This document shows positions 1 to 5,031 of a stretch of DNA of 5,940 nucleotides, piece after piece (the first letter of the stretch is position 1; each line of letters starts with the position of its first letter). The stretch lies in NCBI GenBank assembly GCA_050115555.1, contig JASFQI010000320.1:1-5940 (forward strand), written 5' to 3'. The notes under the pieces were generated by a model. It did no database searches. It worked only from the letters and a program-made list of their open reading frames with translations, and was not told where the DNA came from. A program made the position numbers and the translations under genes. Source of the stretch: JASFQI01 sp050115555 (GTDB lineage Bacteria; Desulfobacterota; DSM-4660; Desulfatiglandales; HGW-15).

Positions 1-2
1 AC

Positions 3-137
3 CAGGGGCGGGGGGATGGTTTCGATCCCATCATCGGCATTTCCTATGACCTCCATGACTTCAAAAACGGGAGAACCCCCAAAAAAAATGAAAAAAGGCC
101 TCAAGTATTTCGCCGCATTGCCGATGCCTGTGATTGA
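3..137 (+). CDS. C-terminal end of an unrecognised protein (5' truncated by window edge)
   Basis: A reading frame is open from the left edge and ends in TGA at 135-137, giving 44 residues. It contains GFDPIIGISYDLHDF and ends in RRIADACD. I do not recognise the family. I prefer this frame over the overlapping frame that starts at 16 because its stop codon lies inside the GAGGAGGAGG Shine-Dalgarno of the next gene, which is tight operon packing. A charged stretch is encoded by an A-rich segment (about 90-106) with a run of eight A, where a sequencing error or slippage could shift the frame. The gene is probably co-transcribed with the DVU0524-like gene and flgM. Its function cannot be inferred from this tail. 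Confidence 0.5.
   Translation, partial: QGRGDGFDPIIGISYDLHDFKNGRTPKKNEKRPQVFRRIADACD
101..127 (+). promoter_or_regulatory. candidate sigma-28 (FliA) promoter for the DVU0524-like gene and flgM
   Basis: TCAAGTAT (101-108), an 11-bp spacer and GCCGATGC (120-127) resemble the FliA consensus TAAAGTTT-N11-GCCGATAA. Six of eight positions match in the -10 element, and the spacing is exact. Transcription would start near 134, about 15 nt before the proposed TTG start of the next gene. In well-studied flagellar systems flgM is partly driven by sigma-28, giving feedback. Caution: the element lies within the coding tail of the upstream gene, where GCC GAT is an ordinary Ala-Asp codon pair. Confidence 0.33.
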
Positions 138-148
138 GGAGGAGGGCT

Positions 149-376
149 TTGGTTACCACGCATCAAATTCGAAACGTTCTGCGTGTTTACGGCAACCAGC
201 TAAAACGTCAGAACACGCTCGTTCAGGAGACCCTTGAGCCTGACCGGAGATACCTTGATCGAGTGGACATCTCGACTGAAGCACGGCATAAACAGACACG
301 CAACAGGATGTCCGAGCGCGTCATGAGCCATATCTCCGCAGAACGAAACGCCGGGAATGTAAGGGAAACCCAATAG
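149..376 (+). CDS. DVU0524-family FlgM-associated small protein
   Basis: This is a 75-residue, basic, soluble protein beginning VTTHQIRNVLRVYGNQLKRQ, with no signal peptide or membrane segment. The opening IRNVLR-Y--QL pattern followed by a hydrophilic tail, together with the position just upstream of flgM, matches a small family I know as DVU0524-like, FlgM-associated, in Desulfobacterota. Its biochemical role is unknown; the gene pairing suggests a part in flagellar regulation. I chose TTG at 149 as the start because the purine-rich GAGGAGGAGG (136-145) is then a correctly placed ribosome binding site. The in-frame TTG at 134 would translate that site as Arg-Arg-Arg. The stop TAG is 47 bp before flgM. 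Confidence 0.72.
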   Translation: MVTTHQIRNVLRVYGNQLKRQNTLVQETLEPDRRYLDRVDISTEARHKQTRNRMSERVMSHISAERNAGNVRETQ

Positions 377-412
377 ATTGGTGGTTTTTCCGGCAACTTT
401 TCGTCATTTCGC

Positions 413-418
413 AAGGAG
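413..418 (+). promoter_or_regulatory. ribosome binding site of flgM
   Basis: AAGGAG lies 5 nt before the ATG at 424 and fixes the flgM start. Confidence 0.75.
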
Positions 419-423
419 CTGAA

Positions 424-738
424 ATGAAGATTGACGAGACCCAGTCCCATCTGAACGTGATGGATCATGCCAGGCCAACCGAGGCCGGCGCGAAAAACGA
501 GCCTTCGGCCCAAAACACCCGGGAAACCCAGGTGAAAGATCGGGGGGGAACGGAGGTCGCTCTTTCCGACGCGTCCAGGGAGGTCGCAAAAGCAAAGGAA
601 GCCGTGAACGCGATTTCTGCGGAAAGGGCCGAAAAAATCGAGCAGATCAAAGCGCAGATTGATGAAGGGACCTATGAGGTGGACTCAGCAGATGTCGCGC
701 AAAAAATGCTCGATTCGGCCCTTTTAGATCTGCTCTAG
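424..738 (+). CDS. flgM: negative regulator of flagellin synthesis FlgM (anti-sigma-28 factor)
   Basis: FlgM binds the flagellar sigma factor FliA (sigma-28) in the cytoplasm and blocks late flagellar transcription until it is exported through the finished hook-basal body. The product is 104 residues, normal for the family. Residues 1-40 are polar and low in hydrophobic residues, as expected for the disordered, exported half. Residues 45-104 carry the conserved sigma-binding part: VALSDASREV, then RAEKIEQIKAQIDEGTYEVD and VAQKMLDSALLDLL, which match the family pattern K-I--IK--I--G-Y-VD---VA-KML. The ATG has a good AAGGAG site. The gene follows the DVU0524-like gene by 47 bp and is probably in the same transcript. 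No flgN, flgK or flgL follows, so flgM ends the cluster here. Confidence 0.93.
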   Translation: MKIDETQSHLNVMDHARPTEAGAKNEPSAQNTRETQVKDRGGTEVALSDASREVAKAKEAVNAISAERAEKIEQIKAQIDEGTYEVDSADVAQKMLDSALLDLL

Positions 739-780
739 TCCGATAGAACGCACTCTTTGCGAAACCCCTTCGGCGGAACC

Positions 781-809
781 CGGGGACCTCCCACGACGGG
801 AGCTCCCCG
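781..809 (+). terminator. strong GC-rich hairpin downstream of flgM (possible terminator)
   Basis: CGGGGACCTCCC pairs with GGGAGCTCCCCG around a 5-nt loop (ACGAC), with one C-C mismatch: 11 base pairs in all. It begins 42 nt after the flgM stop. The following bases, GTTCTCCGTCC, do not form a clean T tract, so it may instead be a stabilising 3' structure or part of a dispersed palindromic repeat. Confidence 0.4.
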
Positions 810-825
810 TTCTCCGTCCATCCAC

Positions 826-855
826 GGTGCTCCGCCCTGTAACGCAGGGCACACC
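826..855. repeat. second inverted repeat in the flgM 3' region
   Basis: GCCCTG (834-839) pairs with CAGGGC (845-850) across TAACG. An outer GGTG (826-829) pairs with CACC (852-855), with an internal loop. The sequence after it (TTCCACCTCTGCTCATTTTC) is pyrimidine-rich on the plus strand. With the hairpin at 781-809 it may form a tandem terminator or one unit of a dispersed repeat. Confidence 0.4.
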
Positions 856-1001
856 TTCCACCTCTGCTCATTTTCATCGATCACCACGTCCCCGAACGAG
901 CGATCCGCCGACACTCCCCTCGCTTTGTTCAGCCTTTTCATGCCCCTGAGAACCGGCTTGTTTATCAAATCGTCTCTTTTGACCCGTTTGCACAATTTTT
1001 C

Positions 1002-1030
1002 TTGCCTTCTGTGTGAAAAGTGACTAACTT
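1002..1030 (+). promoter_or_regulatory. candidate sigma-70 promoter for the 1072 small gene
   Basis: TTGCCT (1002-1007), a 17-bp spacer and TAACTT (1025-1030) give an acceptable sigma-70 promoter in a locally AT-rich stretch. The predicted start near 1037 leaves a leader of about 35 nt before the ATG at 1072. Confidence 0.42.
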
Positions 1031-1071
1031 TTGCACTTATTGAGTCTTTTTTACGGAAGGGGCGTTTTCGG

Positions 1072-1299
1072 ATGAACGTTTCATCTTCAAGGGCCCTTCA
1101 ACCCATCAGCCCATCGTATGGTCTTGCGTTGCGTGCAGACGAAGACCGGTATCCCGGCGCATCGGTCGGAGGTCGTGGACAGCGACGGGATTTCGTGTTT
1201 CTCGGCTACGGCCCTCGTACTGAAAACCCGCTGTATGACGCGTCGGGTAAGGCACTCGAACGCGCCAGCAGCGGGTCCCTCGTCGACCTCTACGTCTAA
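1072..1299 (+). CDS. small conserved-looking hypothetical protein
   Basis: This 75-residue soluble protein has no signal peptide or membrane helix. I do not recognise its family. The N-terminal half is polar and variable-looking. The C-terminal half (FVFLGYGPRTENPLYDASGK, then SSGSLVDLYV) is ordered-looking and rich in Gly, Tyr and Pro. Reasons to think it real: a sigma-70-like promoter at 1002-1030, a GGAAGGGG ribosome binding site about 9 nt before the ATG, and strongly C/G-biased third codon positions in the last 25 codons. Its TAA lies only 2 bp from the stop of the convergent PilZ gene, with no terminator between, so the two transcripts probably overlap at their 3' ends. Function is unknown; nearness to flgM and the PilZ gene is only a hint of a motility link. 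Confidence 0.55.
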   Translation: MNVSSSRALQPISPSYGLALRADEDRYPGASVGGRGQRRDFVFLGYGPRTENPLYDASGKALERASSGSLVDLYV

Positions 1300-1301
1300 T
1301 T

Positions 1302-2012
1302 TCAATCCTGCAGCAAGCTTCGCTTCCTGAGTAGTCTCCTCTGGCTGAAATAGATAAAGCGATCCAACGCCTTTGCGTCCGACGGTTCCAATGCCTGGAA
1401 CTGTATCGCGTAATTCATCCGTTTCGTATCCGGGTTCTTGTCGATTCGCACGATTTGCCCTTTTCCGATCCAGATCCGAACGGGTTGTCCCTCCTGCTTG
1501 CCCCACAGGCAGAGGCTCGTGACCTTCGCCCCTTTGTAAAGGGCGGGACCTTCCTCGCTTTTATTATCCGGTCCAATGATCAGAATCCCCCCCATGCTGA
1601 TGTTCAACACGGGGGCCTCCTGCTCCCGGCCTTCGAAAGCATAAACGATTCGTGTGCCCTGGGGAGTGTCTACGCGAAAATGCTGCCTCCTCTGCGATCT
1701 CTGCAGGTCCTCCGGGAGCTCGAGCCAGAGATCCTCCCCCTCCGCGTACGTGAGCACCGAACGGCAGGAATGCGGAATATGGTCCTTGTCCCCGAATTCG
1801 AGCTGGACCCGTTTGCCAATTCCATCGGGCACATCATTGTCGAATCCGCCTGGCCGATCAACGAGCACATAGATCTTTCCGTCCCGCTTTTCAATCCCCG
1901 TCACGATGCTCAGACGATCGTATCCCTCTCCCAGCAGATGAAATCTCAAGGGGATCTTGTTCTGCTGAAGCTCTCGGAACAGTCGAATCCGCTTTTCCCT
2001 TGGAAGTCTCAT
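1302..2012 (-). CDS. YcgR-like PilZ-domain protein (c-di-GMP effector)
   Basis: PilZ proteins bind cyclic di-GMP, and YcgR-type members act on the flagellar motor as a brake in enteric bacteria. The 236-residue product has the two-part YcgR build. An N-terminal beta-rich domain (about 15-100) includes IPLRFHLLGEGYDRLSIVTG. A PilZ domain (about 107-222) carries the RxxxR motif (Arg109-Arg113 within RRQHFRVDTP) and the (D/N)xSxxG motif (Asn137, Ser139, Gly142 within LNISMGGI). Both c-di-GMP-binding motifs are intact, so binding is expected. The tail is very basic (RRLLRKRSLLQD). ATG at 2012 is the only sensible start before an in-frame stop upstream, but no clear Shine-Dalgarno precedes it. A sigma-54-like promoter lies about 150 bp upstream. 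Control of motility, or of another surface process such as exopolysaccharide, is inferred from family and context. Confidence 0.86.
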   Translation of the reverse strand: MRLPREKRIRLFRELQQNKIPLRFHLLGEGYDRLSIVTGIEKRDGKIYVLVDRPGGFDNDVPDGIGKRVQLEFGDKDHIPHSCRSVLTYAEGEDLWLELPEDLQRSQRRQHFRVDTPQGTRIVYAFEGREQEAPVLNISMGGILIIGPDNKSEEGPALYKGAKVTSLCLWGKQEGQPVRIWIGKGQIVRIDKNPDTKRMNYAIQFQALEPSDAKALDRFIYFSQRRLLRKRSLLQD

Positions 2013-2113
2013 AAAAACGGTTGTGAAACCATGCCGAAGGAGCGCACTTCAAACGCTCGCCGGTGTCGGTCCTTTGACGTTCGCTATCCGGCACGTCTCC
2101 CGATCCGGGCCGA

Positions 2114-2132
2114 CCTCCGGAGGATTCCCTCC
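2114..2132. repeat. nested GGAGG/CCTCC palindromes in the PilZ gene leader
   Basis: CCTCCGGAGG (2114-2123) is a perfect 10-bp palindrome. Its right half (GGAGG, 2119-2123) also pairs with CCTCC at 2128-2132 across ATTC. On the minus strand this gives GGAGG, CCTCC, GGAGG in a row. In RNA the middle CCTCC could pair with either neighbour, exposing or hiding a Shine-Dalgarno-like GGAGG. Confidence 0.4.
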
Positions 2133-2158
2133 ATTATTCGGGCGTCATCAAAAATTTG

Positions 2159-2174
2159 TGCAATCCCCATGCCA
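2159..2174 (-). promoter_or_regulatory. candidate sigma-54 (-24/-12) promoter for the PilZ gene
   Basis: On the minus strand the sequence is TGGCAT, GGGGA, TTGCA. The sigma-54 consensus is TGGCAC-N5-TTGCA; only the C at the end of the -24 box differs, and the critical GG and GC pairs are 10 nt apart as required. Transcription would start near 2148, giving a leader of about 136 nt. Sigma-54 commonly drives flagellar and surface genes in this type of bacterium. An activator site would have to lie upstream, within the end of popT; I could not identify one. Confidence 0.48.
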
Positions 2175-2211
2175 TCGGCAAAACATCCAGGAGGCCATCG
2201 CGTGCGGAACT

Positions 2212-3141
2212 CTATCCTTCTGAACGGCGGCTGATCCAGAGGACAAGCATGAATCCGATGAGGGCCAGGGCGAGGGCAGCCGTCGTTTCGAGGGTCCATT
2301 CGCTCGGAAACACGTTCACGTGAATCGCGGCCGCAGAATCCTCCCCGCCGCTCACGGCGGGCCCGGCAGGAGCCTTCCAGGGCCAGACCTTGCGCAGCGA
2401 CCCGAGCATGAGCCCTGTCAGAAAGGCGATCGTAGCATCGTGATATTTCCGAAAAAGCCACCCCAGGAGCCTGGAAACACTCAGAAGGCCTACCACGGCC
2501 CCACTCCCTACAAGGGCCAGCGTGAAGAGGTCCCGGTGATTCACCGCCTCCAGGATGTAAAGGTACTTTCCCATGAGCACGAGAATGAAGGCCCCGGAGA
2601 TGCCGGGCAGGATCATAGCGCAAATCGCCACAGCGCCGCTCAGGAAAAGGAACCACGGCGCATTGGGCGTGGACATCGGCACCAGGCCTACCAGCACGTA
2701 GGTTCCCGCTGCTCCGGCGAGAATTCCCAGGGGTACACGCGGACGCCACGTCCTGATCCTCTGGCTCACCGTGTAGAGAGAGGCCACAATGAGCCCGAAA
2801 AAAAAGGACCAGATCAGCACCGGCTCGTTTCTGAGCAGCCAACTCAAAACGCGAGCCAGGGAAAAGACGGCGCATAGAATGCCGCCACCCACCGTCGCGA
2901 GGAAGGGCCATGAAACGCGATCAAGCGCCTCTCGAATCCTGCCGCGAAGAAGGAGCCGTAGAAATGCGCCGTCTATCGAGCGAATGGCGGCAATCAGCTC
3001 CTCGTAGATCCCCAGGATGAAGGCCATGGTCCCGCCGGACACGCCGGGCACCACGTCGGCGGCCCCCATGCAAAACCCCTTGAGACCCAGTCGAATGGAA
3101 GAGGAAAGTGTTTGTCGTTGATTCACAGGACTGGTAGGCAT
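2212..3141 (-). CDS. popT: DUF368 membrane protein, PopT-type undecaprenyl-phosphate transporter
   Basis: DUF368 proteins (PopT) have been shown in other bacteria to return undecaprenyl phosphate, the C55 carrier of peptidoglycan and O-antigen precursors, across the inner membrane for reuse. The 309-residue product is very hydrophobic with many membrane helices. It carries the two related family motifs, GAADVVPGVSGGT (26-38) and ILPGISGAF (177-185), which mark its internal duplication. A variable polar loop lies at about 253-282, before a last helix (286-303) and a basic end, WISRRSEG. I chose ATG at 3141 because GGAG lies 9 nt before it; GTG at 3159, in the same frame, would add six residues. 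The start lies 24 bp after the stop of the DUF4301 gene, so the two are probably one operon. The family call is firm; transport activity in this organism is inferred. Confidence 0.88.
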   Translation of the reverse strand: MPTSPVNQRQTLSSSIRLGLKGFCMGAADVVPGVSGGTMAFILGIYEELIAAIRSIDGAFLRLLLRGRIREALDRVSWPFLATVGGGILCAVFSLARVLSWLLRNEPVLIWSFFFGLIVASLYTVSQRIRTWRPRVPLGILAGAAGTYVLVGLVPMSTPNAPWFLFLSGAVAICAMILPGISGAFILVLMGKYLYILEAVNHRDLFTLALVGSGAVVGLLSVSRLLGWLFRKYHDATIAFLTGLMLGSLRKVWPWKAPAGPAVSGGEDSAAAIHVNVFPSEWTLETTAALALALIGFMLVLWISRRSEG

Positions 3142-3165
3142 GGCATCGTGCTCCACCACCCCGCT

Positions 3166-4737
3166 TCACGCGGGCTGGTGCTCTTTACGGAGCAGGTCCA
3201 GGACCGTCTTGACCGGGTTGAAGGTCACGATGGGAACTTCTACGAAAACCGTTAGCCACCATGCCATCGCCCCGTTCCAGAGACCCGGCAGCTCGAGGGC
3301 CTTGAGCTCCCTCCCCCCCTTGGACTTGATCGATACAAACCCGCTTTCCGGGTCCAGGAATGCGTGCAGGTCGAACGGTCTGCCCATGAAATCCCGCAAC
3401 CCGCACGTGAGGTCCACAGGGTTGAAATGGGTGGAGGCATTCCAGATCGCCTTTTGCTCCTCCGAGTCCATGTCCACCTGGCTCGATTCCACGATCTGCC
3501 GTGAAACGCCGCCGCCCCTGTAACGCACCCAAAAAGGTCCGCCTCCAGGCTCCCCCTCGTTCTTCACCATGCCGCACACCCGAAGGGGTCTGTTGAGCTG
3601 CGACAGGAGGAAATCCCGCCGCGCTTTTCCGGTGCCGTCTTTCAAACCGTTCGGGGGTTGGATCCCGAGCCGCTCTACGGCAAACGTCCAGATCCGTTCC
3701 AGTCCATGGGCATCGGGAGTTCCCTCCACCAGTGTCTGAACGTGCCGGAAAATTTCCTCCTGAAGGGTGACCAGGTACCCTCCGAGGACCTTCTTGTACG
3801 TGACCGTTGGGCCCTTGAGGCGGTCCGGAACCACGTTGTCGATGTTCTTGACAATGACCACGTCTCCGCCAAGGCGGTCCAGGTTCTCCAGGATGGCCCC
3901 GTGCCCTCCGGGTCGAAACAGGAGTCTCCCCTCCTCGTCCCGGAAAGGACGATCCTCCAGATCCAAGGCGATCGTATCCGTCTGGGGCATCTGCACGGAA
4001 ACCTCCAGATCGAACCGCGTGCCCCCATGCTCATACCGCGCCCGAACGGAGCCCAGATGGTCTCGAATGGCACCCTCGTGTTCGGGGCTTCCCGTTACGT
4101 GCAGGCGCACCCGCCCGTTGTTGTCTCGGACGGTTCGAACCGCCTCCACCAGATGCTCTTCAAAGGGCGTTCTGGAGCCGTCCGGGTAGGCATGAAAAGG
4201 AATAAGGCCCTTGGGGAGATTGGCCGCATCCAACCCCTTGGGCGTCAGCAGGTATTCCAGAATTTCATCGTAGCGGCCCTCGGAAATTCGCTTGTCCGCA
4301 TCGATTCCGTCCCGTGCCATGGCCGAACACAGGTCATCGAAGAACGCGAATTTTCGAACGCCGCGCAGGAACTGAAGGAAGGCTTCCTCCTCTGGATCCC
4401 CGGCCTCCGCCCGTCGAGCCACATCCTCTTCACGGATCTCCCTTTGCCGGTTCCAAACGGACTGGAGGAGCTTGAACATGCGGCTGGCCGCACCGGACGC
4501 CGGCACGAACTTCATGGCGCGACCCTTGCCTGCAACGTCGTCCCACCGATCCGAGAAGCGGGCGATATCCGATGCGTCCACCGTGACGATTCCGTCGCCG
4601 GCCTTACAGGGCCGATCCAGCTCGGCAGGGGGAAACCCTCGCTTGATCGCGTCGATCTGACCCAGGACGTGCTCCGGCGTCATTCCCCGGGCCTGAATCT
4701 GCTTCACGTCCCTCTCGTTGAACAGCGATCCGGTCAT
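3166..4737 (-). CDS. DUF4301 family protein, possible sugar nucleotidyltransferase-like enzyme
   Basis: The product is 523 residues and matches what I know of DUF4301, a family without assigned function. No signal peptide or membrane helix is seen. Notable motifs are FVPASGAASRMFK (77-89), DTIALDLEDRPFRDEEGR (254-271), LFRPGGHGAILENL (273-286), VVIVKNIDNVVP (293-304), CGMVKNEGEPGGGPFWV (388-404), IVESSQ (415-420) and STHFNPVDL (435-443). Their order resembles the UDPGP/UAP pyrophosphorylase fold (GGQGTRLG, then APDGNGGLYRAL, VYCVDNIL, VVEYSE, LFNAGNI in human UAP1). I therefore infer a GT-A-like nucleotide-sugar enzyme; this is not established. The start is ATG 4737, with AAGGAG 6 nt upstream. 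The frame stays open to 4944, but those 69 upstream residues are Pro/Arg-rich and lack a comparable ribosome site. The gene is first of an operon with popT. Confidence 0.83.
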   Translation of the reverse strand: MTGSLFNERDVKQIQARGMTPEHVLGQIDAIKRGFPPAELDRPCKAGDGIVTVDASDIARFSDRWDDVAGKGRAMKFVPASGAASRMFKLLQSVWNRQREIREEDVARRAEAGDPEEEAFLQFLRGVRKFAFFDDLCSAMARDGIDADKRISEGRYDEILEYLLTPKGLDAANLPKGLIPFHAYPDGSRTPFEEHLVEAVRTVRDNNGRVRLHVTGSPEHEGAIRDHLGSVRARYEHGGTRFDLEVSVQMPQTDTIALDLEDRPFRDEEGRLLFRPGGHGAILENLDRLGGDVVIVKNIDNVVPDRLKGPTVTYKKVLGGYLVTLQEEIFRHVQTLVEGTPDAHGLERIWTFAVERLGIQPPNGLKDGTGKARRDFLLSQLNRPLRVCGMVKNEGEPGGGPFWVRYRGGGVSRQIVESSQVDMDSEEQKAIWNASTHFNPVDLTCGLRDFMGRPFDLHAFLDPESGFVSIKSKGGRELKALELPGLWNGAMAWWLTVFVEVPIVTFNPVKTVLDLLRKEHQPA

Positions 4738-4798
4738 GGCCGACTCCTTGTCGCGCGGCGGGCACTCAGGCCGATCGGGCCTGGGGCGATCCAGGGGT

Positions 4799-4828
4799 AA
4801 AATACTCGACGGTCGTCCTAAAACCCAA
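4799..4828 (-). promoter_or_regulatory. candidate sigma-70 promoter of the DUF4301-popT operon
   Basis: On the minus strand, TTGGGT (4828-4823), an 18-bp spacer and TATTTT (4804-4799) form a plausible promoter. The start would be near 4792, with a leader of about 55 nt to the ATG at 4737. If translation began further upstream, at one of the in-frame ATGs at 4854 or 4944, this site would be inside the gene. Confidence 0.38.
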
Positions 4829-4840
4829 TCAACCGTCGAG
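4805..4840. repeat. perfect 9-bp inverted repeat (candidate operator)
   Basis: CTCGACGGT (4805-4813) and ACCGTCGAG (4832-4840) are exact reverse complements separated by 18 bp. One arm abuts the predicted -10 box of the leftward promoter and the other lies just upstream of its -35 box. The arm centres are 27 bp apart, about two and a half helical turns. This suits a dimeric regulator or looping, but the repeat could also be an RNA stem if transcription starts upstream. Confidence 0.45.
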
Positions 4841-4982
4841 AGCAGCAGCGTCATTTCGTGGAGTTCCGGGCCGGCTCTTCCGATTTCGGGTCCTGGCGAC
4901 TCCATCCTTTTGCGGAGCATAGGGAAAAACCCCGGAGCTGTCAACGAGAGCCACTAGAGGAGCAGTCCCGGGCAGGACAAGA

Positions 4983-5030
4983 CGCCTGCGAGCAGGCGAT
5001 TTTGCGTCAAAATCCTTCCCTTGAAAAGGG
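4983..5030. repeat. three adjacent small palindromes upstream of the xseA promoter
   Basis: Three inverted repeats lie end to end. CGCCTG-CGAG-CAGGCG is at 4983-4998. GATTTTG-CGT-CAAAATC is at 4998-5014 and shares its first G with the first repeat. CCCTT-GAA-AAGGG is at 5018-5030. All are perfect in the stem. The last ends 1 bp before the predicted -35 box of xseA. On the plus strand the first hairpin is followed by ATTTTG, so the block could also act as a terminator for stray rightward transcripts. Confidence 0.45.
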
Positions 5031-5031
5031 G

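Larger units (their letters stand above)
739..1071. other. intergenic region with inverted repeats, no convincing gene
   Basis: This 333-bp stretch separates flgM from the next small gene. It holds two strong inverted repeats (781-809 and 826-855) and a sigma-70-like promoter (1002-1030). A minus-strand frame (995 to 735, TTG start, 86 codons) is open throughout and has moderate GC bias at third positions. Its second half, VCPALQGGAPWMDGERGAP and onward, is encoded by the inverted repeats and looks like the kind of spurious translation that GC-rich repeats give. I therefore do not call it a gene. Confidence 0.5.
2013..2211. other. gap between popT and the PilZ gene (PilZ gene leader)
   Basis: These 199 bp hold no convincing gene. 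On the minus strand they contain a sigma-54-like promoter (2174-2159) and a cluster of GGAGG/CCTCC palindromes (2114-2132). There is also a possible 28-codon frame (MGIAQIFDDARI..., ATG near 2170) with no support beyond being open. No rho-independent terminator is obvious after popT, so readthrough from popT is possible. Confidence 0.5.

Noticed and set aside
86..106. A-rich run (eight A, then six A) as a programmed frameshift site
   Set aside because: Joining the frames gives no recognisable product, and no stimulatory structure is evident; a sequencing error is as likely.
16..237. Plus-strand 73-residue frame at the left edge
   Set aside because: It overlaps the first third of the DVU0524-like gene in another frame, lacks a ribosome site, and the alternative frame ending at 137 fits the operon packing better.
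735..995. Minus-strand 86-residue frame opposite the flgM 3' region
   Set aside because: Not called as a gene: the second half is encoded by inverted repeats, it starts with TTG behind a weak site, and no family is recognisable. Kept as a finding about the region.
757..1023. Plus-strand 88-residue frame in the same gap
   Set aside because: No ribosome site, low-complexity Pro/Ser/Arg start, and it crosses the predicted promoter of the next gene.
1455..2234. Plus-strand 259-residue frame
   Set aside because: It is antisense to the PilZ gene, which has intact conserved motifs; long antisense frames are common in GC-rich DNA.
2084..2911. Minus-strand 275-residue frame
   Set aside because: Shifted frame over popT, Arg/Pro/His-rich, with no membrane helices or recognisable domain.
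3658..4800. Plus-strand 380-residue frame
   Set aside because: Antisense to the DUF4301 gene, with no recognisable motif or ribosome site; the minus strand carries clear family motifs.
4738..4944. 69-residue N-terminal extension of the DUF4301 protein
   Set aside because: The segment is Pro/Arg-rich and overlaps the predicted promoter and inverted repeat, whereas ATG 4737 has AAGGAG at ideal spacing.
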